From NCBI GenBank assembly GCA_905182575.1, contig CAJJCA010000019.1, forward strand, positions 1 to 39,140: DNA of 39,140 nucleotides, read 5' to 3'. This document shows, piece by piece, positions 6,486 through 16,609 of the stretch (within the stretch, counting starts at the first letter, position 1; each line of letters starts with the position of its first letter). This DNA is from an uncultured Flavobacteriaceae bacterium. Its GTDB lineage: Bacteria > Bacteroidota > Bacteroidia > Flavobacteriales > Flavobacteriaceae. Under the pieces are notes generated by a model. The model worked only from the letters and a program-made list of their open reading frames with translations, had not been told where the DNA came from and searched no databases. A program made the translations under genes and the position numbers.

Positions 6486-8428
6486 TCTTCGCTTTTTGTT
6501 GGATACATTTTATTATCTACGATACTATTAAAGTAATTTTGAAGGAAAACCCCACACTTTTTTTCCAATCGATTCATCGATTCATTTCGTTCATCAATCA
6601 GATTGTTTTGCATGTTTTTATCCTTGCTGTCATAAAATCCAATTGCTTTCCCTCCATCATGAACACAGATGTATTTTTCGTCCATCATGAAATAACTCCC
6701 TCCACTAAAATAATTGATTACAAATGGACTTTGTTGTTCATCAGAAATCAAACTTCTCCCCCAACTCCTAAAGGGCTCTTCATAGCCAATAAGATCAGCA
6801 ATGGTGGGGAAAACATCCATGTGGCTTGCGAGTGCATTGTCAATGCCCTTGAGCGTATCATTGGGCTTGTAGAACATTATCGGATTGGCAAAACGGTTGA
6901 CAGTTTCTTCATAAAACGGAAAATGGGATTGATTCCCATGATCTGCTGTAAAAACAAAGATTGTATTTTCAAACCAAGGCTCTTTTTTGCTTTTTTCAAA
7001 GAATTGTTTTAACGCATAATCAGTATACCCAACACATTGATGCATGGGGATAAAGCCCTTGTCAAACTCACCGTCGTACTTCTTGGGAATAATATATGGC
7101 TCATGAGAAGTAACTGTAAATACGGCACTCAGAAAGGGTGTTGATTTTGTGTCTAAAACAGACTTCATGTATTGCAAAAAGGGTTCGTCCCAAATGCCCC
7201 AAAACCCATCAAATTCCTTTTCGTCGTTAAACTCTGTACGGCCATAATAATGATTAAATCCCAATGTATTTGAAAACCCCAAAAAACCCATAGATCCATT
7301 GGCAGCCCCATGAAAAAATGAGGTATCATAATCCAGGTCATTTAGCAACAGAAACGACCGATTCTACTTTCTTGTTTGGCATAGGGCGATGAGGCATAGG
7401 AAACTTCGAACGAAGGAATTCCAGCCAAAATAGAGGGCATTCCATGAATTGATTTTCTGCTGGTGGCAAATGCATTCGGAAAGATCATACTTTCTGACTT
7501 AGAAACTGAATCTAAAAAAGGAGTATAACTCACAAAGTCAGGGATGTCATATCCTTCATTTAATGCTCCCCAATATTCTCTGCCCATGCTTTCAAGAATG
7601 AAGATTATAACATTGGGCTTGGGTTCTAATTTTTCAGCTTGAGGATATTGCTTTATGGGACTTAGTATTTGATTAACTTCTTGCTCGCTGTAGCGATTTG
7701 ACTTCTTGAATTTATTTTTATTAATGGTTCTAATTAATGTAAAAGTACTGTTCAATACCAAGTCAGCGTGCTGCGGATTGTCGACATTGTCCATTGCGTC
7801 AATCAATGATATTGGTCGCGTACTTTTTTTAAAATCCCCTCCTCGAGCACCCATGATTGTTAGAGTAACAGTTCCAAAAAAGAAGATCAGAGAACTGAGG
7901 GTGTATTTGGTGTAACTGAGAATTCCAAAGGGAATTACTTTAATTTTTTTGTATGCCCATATCCAAGCAACCAATATAACGACAAATAATATAAGGAGAT
8001 GAAAATAGGTAGCGAGGAAGTGAAAAAGTAATACTGATTTATTCGATTCTGACTGAATTGTTTCCATAACATTCATCATCATCCGATTTAAATTAAACCG
8101 ATAATAGGCAAAGTCGATGAAGTTGATGAGCATTCCCAAAGTGTTAAAAGTAAAATAGATCCAAATTAAAAACCTCTGATAACCTTCCGAAGTGATTTTA
8201 ATAATTGGAAGTATTGACAGTAAAATAAACGGCATATTGGTGTAAGCAATTGGCAGTATTGTCAAATCGGAGTCCGAAATAACAAAGCTCTAAGAGCTGA
8301 ACAAAACCTGTGACTTGAATTAAATCTTGATTGAAGTAATAAAAAAGAAGTCGACAAATTGTGTAACTGAAATAGACCAATAGAATTCTGTACAAAAACA
8401 CTTTAACTTCCTGAAGTCTTATATCCAT
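6482..8428 (-). CDS. LTA synthase / phosphoglycerol transferase-like sulfatase-fold membrane protein, frameshifted
   Basis: Reconstructed from three minus-strand frames: N-terminal TM region (8428 to about 8265), further TM helices plus start of the catalytic domain (about 8265-7350), and catalytic C-terminus (about 7345-6482); ~650 residues in all. N-terminal helices are followed by the extracytoplasmic alkaline-phosphatase/sulfatase-fold domain: PNVIIFILESMG (metal-binding Glu), ATSRKSIHGMPS (nucleophile region), FFHGA, and VFTADHGNQSHF (metal Asp/His). This matches the LtaS/MdoB/OpgB family. Breaks: near 8262 (GLRFD joins LTILPIAYTN), and two close together at about 7340-7365, where VESVVSVAK is readable only in the third frame. 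Total length is 3n, so the shifts cancel. Likely reaction: transfer of phosphoglycerol or a similar head group from a phospholipid, releasing diacylglycerol. Confidence 0.8.
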
Positions 8429-8560
8429 CGGTGAGATTTAAATCAATCAAAAATAACAAATAATTAAGATTAATACGGCATTTGGATAAAAGCGCAAGGA
8501 ACTGTTTTTAAGTCATAAAAATTTATTTGTTTACTTTAAAGAAATTATTATTTAAAATTT

Positions 8561-10007
8561 ATGAAATCGAACCAGGCCATTACTCGACGTTTTACGGTGT
8601 TGCTTTTTGGACTTTTTATATCGCAAACCATCTTTTCACAAACTACTGTGACTCCTCCCCCCAATATCGTTTTTATTATTGCAGATGATTTAGGTTGGAT
8701 GGATGTAGGTTACAATGGACAGCAGTTTTATGAAACGCCCAACATTGACCGATTGGCAAAAGAAGGAATGGTTATGAATAGGTTTTATCCGGGGGCTGCA
8801 AATTGTGCTCCTTCAAGAGCTTGTTTACTTACAGGAAACTATACTCCACGTCATAAGGTCTATTTGCCTCAGGGTGTTTCTCGAGGAGGTTTGGTTTCGA
8901 AAATGCGTTATAAAGTCCCCACCAAGAATCAAGATGCTACTTTTAACACATTTCCAGTAAATATAAATCAGGTTGATGATGAGTTTATTTCTTTGGCTGA
9001 ACTGCTTAAAGCAATCGGGTTACAAGACAGGAATGTTTGGGAAATGGCATTTGGGGGTCAGCTTCCTAGGGTTCTTGCCCAACTTTAGTTCCGCAAATGG
9101 AGATCCACAGTTTTATACCAACAAAAACGGAGATGAAGCTCGATTTTATAAAGACATTCATGTCGCAGAAAAATTGACAGACGGTGCCATAGCTTTTATT
9201 GAAAACCACCAGAAATCTCCCTTCTTTTTGTATCTGTCACATTGGGAAGTTCACACGCCAATCGTTGCTAGAAAAGAAAGAATTGAATACTTCGAAAAGA
9301 AAAACAAAACGAATCCACTTTGGCAAGAGTTTGACCCAGTTTATGCTGCTGAGGTCGAGCAAGTAGACTTAAGCGTTGGTAGGGTTCTTAAAAAACTAGA
9401 GGAATTGGGTTTAGAGGAAAACACGGTGGTGTTTTTTACCTCAGACAATGGAGGACTTCTAGACAGAACATCAAATTTACCCTTGAGAGCAGGAAAAGGA
9501 ACCTATTATGAGGGGGGAATTCGCGTGCCTTTTTGTGTTAAGTGGCCAGGAGTAATTCCTCCAGATTCTAAAACCGACGTCGCAGTAACTGGGGTGGATA
9601 TGATGCCGACTTTTGCGAAAATCAGCAACACTAAATTATTCGAAAATCAAATAGATGGACGTTCGATTGTTCCGTTATTTAATAACAAACCTTTTGATAA
9701 AAACCGAAATATATTTTTTCATTTCCCCTTATACCTGGGGAAAGGCAAAGCGTCAATTCTTCCTGCTTATGATGGCACAAAAAATTATTGGCGGGCAGTT
9801 CCATCCACGACGATGATCTCAGGAGATTATAAAGCCATATATTATTATGAATACGATCGGATGGAATTGTTTAATATTAAAAAGGACATTGGAGAGCAAT
9901 TAGATCTTAGCCTAATAGAATTAGAAATCGCTTCAAGAATGAGGGAGGAAATCACCTCTTGGGTGGATAGGGTCAAAGCTCCAGTCCCGAGTTTAATTAA
10001 CTTATAA
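8561..10007 (+). CDS. S1 family sulfatase (arylsulfatase type), one frameshift
   Basis: Starts with a Sec signal peptide (cleaved about residue 26, ...TIFSQ). PNIVFIIADDLGW gives the first metal ligands (Asp42/Asp43); Cys82 in NCAPSRACLLTG is the formylglycine site of the CxPxR motif; GMFGKWHLG contains the active-site Lys/His; FFTSDNGG supplies further metal ligands. The frame changes near 9013: LAELLK in the first frame continues as QSGYKTGMFGKWHLG in the second, consistent with one extra base (length 3n+1, ~481 residues). Expected activity: hydrolysis of sulfate esters, probably on a carbohydrate, in the periplasm. The next sulfatase starts 12 bp downstream, so the two form an operon. Confidence 0.9.
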
Positions 10008-10019
10008 AATTAAATTTTA

Positions 10020-11397
10020 ATGAAAATCTTTATTTTTTTGTTCGTTTTAATGACTTTTTATGGCTGTCACAACGAGCCGAATCTTCCTAATATTGTGTTT
10101 ATTCTAGCAGACGATCTGGGTACAGATCAAGTAAGCTCTTATGGAAACGCTTATTATGAAACTCCAAACATAGACCGCCTTTCGGAAAGAAGGCATGTTG
10201 TTTCAACAGGCCTATACTGCAGCAGCGATATGCTCGCCTACCCGTGCTTCGATTATGACGGGGAAGCATCCAGCAAGACTTCACCTCACCAATTATCTTG
10301 TAGGGTCTAGTCCAAAAAATAAGCCACTTTTAGTTCCCGATAATTGGCAGAAATTTCTTCCATTGGAAGAGATTACGATCGCCGAAATGTTGAAAAAAGC
10401 GGGTTATGAAACTGCCCTTTTTGGAAAGTGGCATCTGAGTAAAGAAAAAACCCCTCCCAAAAGCATTTCGCACAATCCTGGCAAACAGGGTTTTGATTTT
10501 TCTTTTGTAACCTACAAACCGATCCGATCCTTAAAAAGAGCATGGCAAGAGCCTGAGAAAGATGCTCACAATATCGATACAATTTCTAGGCTGGGAATTG
10601 ATTTTATGAAAAGAAAATTGAAAAAACCTTTTTTTTTAATGCTTTCTCATAATGCGATTCATGATCCGCTGGTTTCTAAAAGTGAGTTGATTAAGAAATA
10701 CGAACAAAAGGATCAAAATAACAAACCAGAAAACCATCCTATAATCGCATCGATGGTTCAAGAGTTAGATAATAGTGTAGGGGATATATTGAATACCATT
10801 CAAGAATTGGGAATCAGTGATAATACGCTGGTCATTTTTTATTCAGACAATGGAGGGAATGACGCCTATGCTTTTCAAAAACCATTCCGTAAAGGAAAAG
10901 GATGGCTCTACGAGGGGGGAATTAGAGTCCCGTTAATTGTTTGTTGGCCAGGAAAAATTAAACCAGGGACAACTTCAGATGCGATGATATCCTCCGTAGA
11001 CTTCATGCAAACTTTTATGGAAGTTGCTGGCGTTGTTCCAGATGAGGAAAACAAATTAGATGGAATTAGCATGATCCCTGCGTTCAAACAAGAGGGCCTA
11101 AAGAGAGAAAAACTCTTTTGGCATTATCCTCATTATCACAAAGGTTCTGGAATGGTTCCAGCCAGTGCGATGCGTTGGAAAAATTATAAATTGATAGAAT
11201 GGCACGAACAAATGCTTAAAAATGAAAAGGGACAAATAGAACTCTATGATTTAAGTAATGATATTGGAGAGCAGGTCAGTCTTGTTGATGAAAAGCCTGA
11301 AATCGCAACGGCAATGCGCGAAGAACTTCATAAATGGTATAAAGAAGTGGGGGCACAATTTCCTTCTATAAATGAAAATAATAAAATATTTAAATAA
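10020..11397 (+). CDS. S1 family sulfatase, lipoprotein, one frameshift
   Basis: Lipoprotein signal with Cys16 (TFYGC) implies membrane anchoring. Sulfatase motifs follow in order: NIVFILADDLG, NIDRL, AICSPTRASIMTGKHP (CxPxR formylglycine site), ALFGKWHLS, SHNAIHDP, IFYSDNGGND, and C-terminal LIEWHE/ELYDLSND. The first ~55 codons are in one frame and the rest (from about 10190) in another; one extra base in GGAAAGAAGGC resolves it (length 3n+1, ~458 residues). The KHPARLHLTNYL stretch after the FGly motif is typical of carbohydrate-type S1 sulfatases. It follows the preceding sulfatase by 12 bp but differs considerably in sequence, so the two probably act on different sulfate positions (inference). 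Confidence 0.9.
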
Positions 11398-11449
11398 TTT
11401 TTTGAAAACCTCAGCCGGGTTATAGATATAACATTTAAAATTACACATC

Positions 11450-12382
11450 ATGAAATTAATAAAACTTTCTACTTTAGTATTAATTGCCACTTCTTTTATT
11501 GCTTGCGATAAAGGATCAGAAAGTAGCTTTTCCGAAAACTTAAGCACAACAACTGTCTTAGAAACCATTAATTCACTTTCTTTTAATGAGGATGTTGATG
11601 AAATGGTAGCTGAAAGTATGGAGCTCACAGACCGATCTGCAAGTTCCTCTAGAAGTGCAGATGCAACTGCTGACAAAGGACCGAAACATTTTGAAGGGGA
11701 CAAGTATGGTAAGTGTGCAACAGTTGTTGATGATGAAGAAAACAACATCAAAACCGTTACATTCTCAGGCGAGTGCTATGGAAAAAGAGGTCAACTTCGC
11801 CGTGGAACCATTGTCATTACCTATTCAGAAACTCGGGATGAGGTAGGAAGCTTTAGACAAGTCGAATACAGTGATTTTTACATGAACGATGTAAAAATAG
11901 AAGGAACCCGTAGATCAGAAATTTTAACGATAGATGTAAATGGAAATAGAACCACTCAAACCACCCATTCTGGTGGAAAAATGATTTATGACGACGGTAC
12001 TTTTTCTACAAAGTCATCTGAAATGATCAGGTATACAAGCAAAGAAGACGGTGTAAGAGCATACAGCACGCTTACAGGTTCATCTTCTGGAATAAGTACA
12101 GAAGGAGTAAGCTTTAGCATGGAAATCACTTCTCCAATAAAATTTGTTTACAATTGTGATATTGATGGTAAATTAAAAAGAGGTAAAGTACCAGTTGAAG
12201 GTGTAAAAACAACTACGGACGGTGAGAGTACAATCCTCACTGATTTTGGAGACGGTACTTGTGACACTTTGGTTGAGATCACCAAAGATGGCGAAATAGA
12301 AACCGTAGATTTGAAAGACATTAAAAGAGGAGATCGATTTAAAAATATCCTTAAAAAGAAAAAGAAAAAGAAAAAATCTTAA
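11450..12382 (+). CDS. Hypothetical lipoprotein with poly-Lys tail
   Basis: 310 residues beginning with a lipobox signal (ATSFIAC, Cys19). The mature part is Ser/Thr/Asp-rich with repeated beta-strand-like segments (FSGECYGKRGQLRRGTIVITYS, later FVYNCDIDGKLKRGKVPVEG), suggesting two related beta-rich modules, each with a C...G(K)xxRG pattern. It ends in about nine Lys in a row encoded by an AAA/AAG tract. No family is recognised. It lies 92 bp upstream of an ECF sigma-factor gene on the same strand, so it may be a surface sensor or target of that regulon (inference). Confidence 0.7.
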   Translation: MKLIKLSTLVLIATSFIACDKGSESSFSENLSTTTVLETINSLSFNEDVDEMVAESMELTDRSASSSRSADATADKGPKHFEGDKYGKCATVVDDEENNIKTVTFSGECYGKRGQLRRGTIVITYSETRDEVGSFRQVEYSDFYMNDVKIEGTRRSEILTIDVNGNRTTQTTHSGGKMIYDDGTFSTKSSEMIRYTSKEDGVRAYSTLTGSSSGISTEGVSFSMEITSPIKFVYNCDIDGKLKRGKVPVEGVKTTTDGESTILTDFGDGTCDTLVEITKDGEIETVDLKDIKRGDRFKNILKKKKKKKKS

Positions 12383-12426
12383 TAATACATCTAGTTCATT
12401 TTGTTTAAATTAGTTAATTATTGTTC

Positions 12427-12460
12427 AATAATCTCTTTAGATTTCTCTAGAGGGATTATT
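12427..12460. repeat. Inverted repeat before the sigma-factor gene
   Basis: AATAATC (12427-12433) and GATTATT (12454-12460) enclose a partly paired CTTTAGA/TCTAGAG stem. It is followed by A9 rather than T, so it is not a normal plus-strand terminator. It may be an attenuator or operator in front of the sigma gene. Confidence 0.5.
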
Positions 12461-12474
12461 AAAAAAAAATAAAT

Positions 12475-12960
12475 TTGACAGCTCAAGAGTTTAAAATGGT
12501 TTACGACGCACATTTTGACGCCATCAGGAGATATTTGATCTACCGGTCAGGGGATCGGGATTTGTCAAGTGACATTGCCCAGAATGTCTTTATGAAAGTT
12601 TGGACAAAGAAAATGGAAATAGCCAATGGTAACATTAAGAGCCTATTGTATAAAATGGCTGGAGAAGATTTTATCAGCCATTTAAGACGTAAAAAGGTAG
12701 AAAGTAATTACATTAATACTTTAGACTTTAAGATTATAAATGAAGCTGAAGATGGGGATTTTTACAATGAAAAGAAAAAAGAATTTGAGAAGGCGCTAAC
12801 AGAATTGCCCGAGAAACAGCGCACCGTATTGTTGATGAATAAAATGGAAGGCTTAACATATAACGAAATTGCCGAAAGTTTAGGATTGAGTAACAAGGCA
12901 ATAGAAAAAAGAATGGGTCAAGCACTAAGCACACTTAAAACAAATCTTCGAGCATCATGA
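12475..12960 (+). CDS. ECF-type RNA polymerase sigma factor
   Basis: 161 residues: sigma70 region 2 at about 8-72 (YDAHFDAIRRYLIYRSGD, DIAQNVFMKVW) and region 4 at about 105-155 with the HTH LTYNEIAESLGLSNKAIEKR. There is no region 3, as in ECF sigma factors. The best start is TTG at 12475; there is no in-frame ATG near it. The stop overlaps the next gene (ATGA at 12957-12960), coupling it to a one-TM protein. The group directs RNA polymerase to a small regulon after release from a membrane anti-sigma; the downstream periplasmic and outer-membrane genes are likely part of the same unit. Confidence 0.88.
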   Translation: MTAQEFKMVYDAHFDAIRRYLIYRSGDRDLSSDIAQNVFMKVWTKKMEIANGNIKSLLYKMAGEDFISHLRRKKVESNYINTLDFKIINEAEDGDFYNEKKKEFEKALTELPEKQRTVLLMNKMEGLTYNEIAESLGLSNKAIEKRMGQALSTLKTNLRAS

Positions 12961-13358
12961 ATAAAAATAAAAATTCAGAGCAGGAAATAAATGACTTTTT
13001 AAGTAAAGTTGAAATCCCTTTGGGCAAAAGTAAAGAAGAAATCTGGGCTGAAAAGTTTGAAAAAGTTATTTTATCAAAAGAATCGCAGCAGTCGAAAAAA
13101 ACAAAGACTACTCCTAAAGTCAGAAGTTTATTTCAATACAAATGGACCTATGCAATTGCTGCTTCTATAATGGTTTTATTGACCGTAACCCTTTACAACA
13201 GTGTGGTGAAGTCTGATAATTCTATCGACGATAAAAACATAACATTCTCCGGGGAGATCGTTGCCTCTAACGACACAACCATCGAGTCTCTATTTGTAGA
13301 AGACAATGAATTTGATGATTGGTTTGAAGAAGAATATGTCCTTCAAATCATTAATTAA
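12957..13358 (+). CDS. Single-TM protein, probable anti-sigma factor
   Basis: 133 residues: a charged N-terminal cytoplasmic part of ~62 residues with a helical SKEEIWAEKFEKV segment, one TM helix at about 64-81 (YAIAASIMVLLTVTLY), then a short acidic periplasmic tail (FVEDNEFDDWFEEEY). This topology, the 4-bp overlap with the ECF sigma gene and its place just before a Spy-like protein point to an anti-sigma factor, though it shows no named anti-sigma domain that I can identify. Its frame runs until 13358; the next gene starts 10 bp later. Confidence 0.7.
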   Translation: MNKNKNSEQEINDFLSKVEIPLGKSKEEIWAEKFEKVILSKESQQSKKTKTTPKVRSLFQYKWTYAIAASIMVLLTVTLYNSVVKSDNSIDDKNITFSGEIVASNDTTIESLFVEDNEFDDWFEEEYVLQIIN

Positions 13359-13368
13359 GAAACGAAAA

Positions 13369-13878
13369 ATGATCATGAAAACGATAAAATATTTTTCATT
13401 AATTTTAATTTTGAGTCTTATTTCGACTCAGTTTTCTGTGGCTCAGGAGACCGCTCAGCCTCGTGAAAAAATATATAGCTCTAAGCAATTGGAAATGCTT
13501 AAAACACAACGGACTTTAGTAAAAGAAAACCGAGCATCATTCAAGAAAAGTTTATCTAAAGAACAACTATCGATTCTTACCAACAAAGAACTTTCAAAAA
13601 GTCAAAGGCAAGAAGCATTGATGTCTTCTTTTTCAGAAATCCAAAAAACGCTACTCAAAGAAAATAGAGAAAGTATAAGAGGATTGAAAAGTGAGTTTAC
13701 TAAATCCCTCACGGACAATCAAAAAATGGCGATTAAACAACGCGGAAAAAATCTCAAAGAAAGACGTCAGAAAATCAAAGAATACAAAGGTGAAATGAAG
13801 GGGCAAAAAGATAAAGTAAAAGAGAGAAAACAAAATATTAAGAATCGAATAAAAAAGGGTGGGGGTAAAAAAAAATAA
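13369..13878 (+). CDS. Spy/CpxP-like periplasmic protein (sensor of ECF-type sigma factor type)
   Basis: About 169 residues from ATG 13369 (a second in-frame ATG is at 13375). An upstream in-frame start at 13306 lies inside the anti-sigma-like gene and is less likely. Sec signal peptide (ILSLISTQFSVAQ), then an almost all-helical, Lys/Glu/Arg-rich chain with two LTxxQ-like motifs (LSKEQ and LTDNQ), as in Spy/CpxP periplasmic stress chaperones. The C-terminus is very basic and ends in GGGKKK. In Flavobacteriia small proteins of this kind commonly follow ECF sigma/anti-sigma pairs and are thought to sense envelope stress; applying that here is inference from context. Confidence 0.7.
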   Translation: MIMKTIKYFSLILILSLISTQFSVAQETAQPREKIYSSKQLEMLKTQRTLVKENRASFKKSLSKEQLSILTNKELSKSQRQEALMSSFSEIQKTLLKENRESIRGLKSEFTKSLTDNQKMAIKQRGKNLKERRQKIKEYKGEMKGQKDKVKERKQNIKNRIKKGGGKKK

Positions 13879-13935
13879 GACATTGGGGTTTGCCTGATTA
13901 ATGAATTGTCCTCTACTTTTTGTTATATTTAGACA

Positions 13936-14775
13936 ATGGGAAAAATTATTTTCTTTGTCTTTTTATTTTCTGCCAGCTTTGTTTTTTCTCAAACTGAAAA
14001 AGAGGAATTAGAATTAGACAATATTCTTAACGAACTTTTTAACACAGAAGAATTGAGCATTGAAGCTAAAAAGTTGAGTTACCTTTATTACACTCTTTCA
14101 TACAGCGATAAAGCATATTTTGCTGGTCGTGACTTTGGTATTGACCAATATGGAATTACTCCAAGTCTATCCTTTATGAGTTCCAATAATTTATTTGTAA
14201 GTCTTGGTTCGGCATGTTATAGTGAACTTGATCCACAATGGGATTTGATTTCTTTAAGCGCAGGCTTTTCTAAATTTCTTGGAAAGGTTGAAAAGTTAAG
14301 TTTAACAGGAATTTTTTCTAGAAGTTTTTTCCTCTCTAATATCTCCGATTTGAATCCAAATAGAATATCAACTTCCATTTCTTTCACTGATAAAAACTTT
14401 AAAATCAGAGGCTCGGGAGGTTATCTTTTTGGCGGCTCAAGTACTTTTTACGCCTCTGCTGATGCCGAATATAAAATAAAGTTGATTGAGGGTCAAAAAC
14501 TCACACTTGATTTTTGCCCAGAAGTTAGCTTTCTTTTTAGTAAACAAACTATTAGCGAGGAGATTTCATTTTCTTCATTCAATTCGATTGTCAATGAAAC
14601 AGATGTTTTTGACCTTATTAATACACAATTCAGCTTCCCTTTTGAGGCGGATTATGGAAATTGGGATTTTCAATTTGCTTACGCAATTAATGCACCGAAA
14701 GCAATTGGAAATGAAACGGATATAAGTCAAAATGGTTTCCTCAGTTTTGCAATCGGATATTTGGTTGGGTTATAG
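13936..14775 (+). CDS. Outer-membrane beta-barrel protein, hypothetical
   Basis: 279 residues with signal peptide (FLFSASFVFSQ, cleaved about 19). After a short helical segment the chain alternates aromatic/hydrophobic strands (ITPSLSFMSSNNLFVSLGSA, LSLTGIFSRSFFL, GGYLFGGSSTFYASADA) and ends in FAIGYLVGL, which looks like a terminal barrel strand. It follows the Spy-like gene by 57 bp without a terminator and so is probably in the sigma-factor operon. No specific family recognised. Confidence 0.65.
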   Translation: MGKIIFFVFLFSASFVFSQTEKEELELDNILNELFNTEELSIEAKKLSYLYYTLSYSDKAYFAGRDFGIDQYGITPSLSFMSSNNLFVSLGSACYSELDPQWDLISLSAGFSKFLGKVEKLSLTGIFSRSFFLSNISDLNPNRISTSISFTDKNFKIRGSGGYLFGGSSTFYASADAEYKIKLIEGQKLTLDFCPEVSFLFSKQTISEEISFSSFNSIVNETDVFDLINTQFSFPFEADYGNWDFQFAYAINAPKAIGNETDISQNGFLSFAIGYLVGL

Positions 14776-14831
14776 TTTTTAAGGGTTTTTGAATTAGCAA
14801 TAAAAATACAAGTAAAAACAACAAATCTAGA

Positions 14832-14905
14832 GTAGTACTTCCCCTAACCTCATCTGTATTATGTAAAGAAGAAAGTATATTATGTAGAGGAGTAATAATT
14901 TTTTT
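14832..14905 (+). promoter_or_regulatory. Candidate operator/promoter region before the phosphatase operon
   Basis: Within the 210-bp gap are an imperfect direct repeat (GTATTATGTAAAGAAG at about 14857 and GTATATTATGTAGAGGAG at about 14875) and the stretch AGTAGTACTTCCCCTAAC just upstream. The repeat spacing of roughly 19 bp (two helical turns) suits a dimeric regulator. No regulator can be assigned from sequence alone. Confidence 0.35.
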
Positions 14906-14985
14906 TTAGAATTTAAAGTTTTTAAAATTTAATAAAAACACTTATCTTTTACTAATTAATAATTTACTGTAATAATACAGAATAA

Positions 14986-16609
14986 ATGATATTGCCCAAA
15001 TTTATAAACCAATTTTTATTACTTTCTTTAAGTGTTTTACTCTTTTATTCTTGTCAACAGGAATCCGAAAAAAGTTATTTAAAATCTCCTTTCACTAAAT
15101 TAGACAGCTTGTCGACAAATGATTGGTGGAAACGAGGAGTATCAAAAATAATTGACATGAAGGTAGATCGTGATAAAGTAATTGCCTTTGGTATTTATAC
15201 AACGTCTAACAATACATTGAAATTATCGGCCCAGCTATTCCCCCTTTATCCTAAAGAAACGAGATCAGTAACATTGGCGATTTATCAAAATGACCGTTGG
15301 GAGCAATTACAAACTCAAGAAGTCAACGAACTGGGTTGGTCAGCTCAATTTAGGATTGAAAACTGGGATATGAATCAATCTTTTAGATATAAACTTTTAC
15401 ATGGTCCGTCTGCAAGTTTTGAAGGGCTGATACGAAAAGACCCAATAAATAAAAAAGAAATTAAACTAGCTGCGCTTTCCTGTAATAGCAACAAAGACCG
15501 AGGTGATCGTGAAAATTATGTCAATAACATTAATGCCCTAGACCCGGATCTGATTTTTTTTGCTGGGGATCAGTCTTATGATCACAAAGAACATACAGCT
15601 GCTTGGTTAAAATTTGGCTTGCAGTTTAGAGATGTTTTTAGAACTCGACCTGCCATAACCATTCCGGATGACCATGACATTGGTCAAGGAAATTTGTGGG
15701 GAGAAAACGGGAAAAAGTCCTTAAGACCTGATGGAAACGATGGAGGATATTTTTTTCATACAGAATATATCAAAATGGTAGAGCGTGCACAAACCTCACA
15801 TTTGCCAGATCCATTTCACAAAGAACCTCTGGAGCAAGGAATAACCTCTTACTTCACAAACCTAGTAATCGGAGGGATAGATTTTGCAATTATAGAAGAC
15901 AGAAAGTTTAAATCTGGGCCCAACGGAAAGATTCCTCAACAGGGTCCTAGGGCTGATCACATTTTAAATCCAGATTATAATCCAGATGATATTAATCTTC
16001 CAGAATTGAAACTACTCGGGGACCTTCAGTTAAATTTCTTAAATCAATGGGCACAAAACAAAAATCAAAAACAAAATGAAAGCCGTGCTCTCTGCAACTG
16101 GCTTCTGTGGCGGCGCTCACCTTCATGGGAAGCAAAGTAATCGATTGCATGCTGATTTAGACTCTAATGGATGGCCACAACACGGAAGAGACAAAGCTCT
16201 TGAGTTAATAAAAAAAGCTGGAGCTATTCATATTGCTGGCGATCAACACTTACCTACCTTAATAAAGCACGGAATAACAGAATTTGATGACGGTCCCTGG
16301 GCATTCGTAGTTCCCGCTATTATTAATGATTATTACAGCCGCTGGTGGTGGCCAGAAGACGAAAAACCCGGAAAAAATGCTAACGATCTACTTCCATGGA
16401 CTGGGCAATATTTAGATGGGTTTAACAACAAAATCACAATGCACGCCTATGCAAATCCAGATTCCGATTCTAATGGTTCTGGCTTTGGTTTTATTCGATT
16501 TGACACCACTTCAAATGAAGTCACATTTGAGTGTTGGCCTCGTAATATTGATGTAACCAATAAAGACGCAAAACAATTTTTAGGGTGGCCTTTAAAAGTA
16601 AAATATTAA
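14986..16609 (+). CDS. PhoD-like metallophosphatase (alkaline phosphatase D family), one frameshift
   Basis: Lipoprotein signal (LLFYSC, Cys23). An N-terminal ~150-residue beta-rich domain is followed by the metallophosphatase core: LAALSCNSN, DPDLIFFAGDQSYDH (metal Asp), ITIPDDHDIGQGN (DDHD), and, in the second frame, VLSATGFCGGAHLHG and IAGDQHLPTL. The frame changes near 16076 in an A-rich stretch just before MKAVLSATG; one extra base restores ~540 residues (length 3n+1). Expected activity: phosphomonoesterase or phosphodiesterase on extracellular esters. It is followed immediately (TAA then ATG, no gap) by the SUMF1-fold gene, so it leads a four-gene operon running to 19880. Confidence 0.85.

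Noticed and set aside
6539-7012. 157-codon plus-strand ORF
   Set aside because: It is antisense to the catalytic C-terminus of the LtaS-like gene, whose motifs (HGA, ADHGNQ) are clear. No motif or start signal supports the plus-strand frame.
11251-11751. 166-codon minus-strand ORF
   Set aside because: Overlaps the conserved end of the second sulfatase and the lipoprotein signal on the opposite strand; Ser-rich, low-complexity translation typical of an antisense frame.
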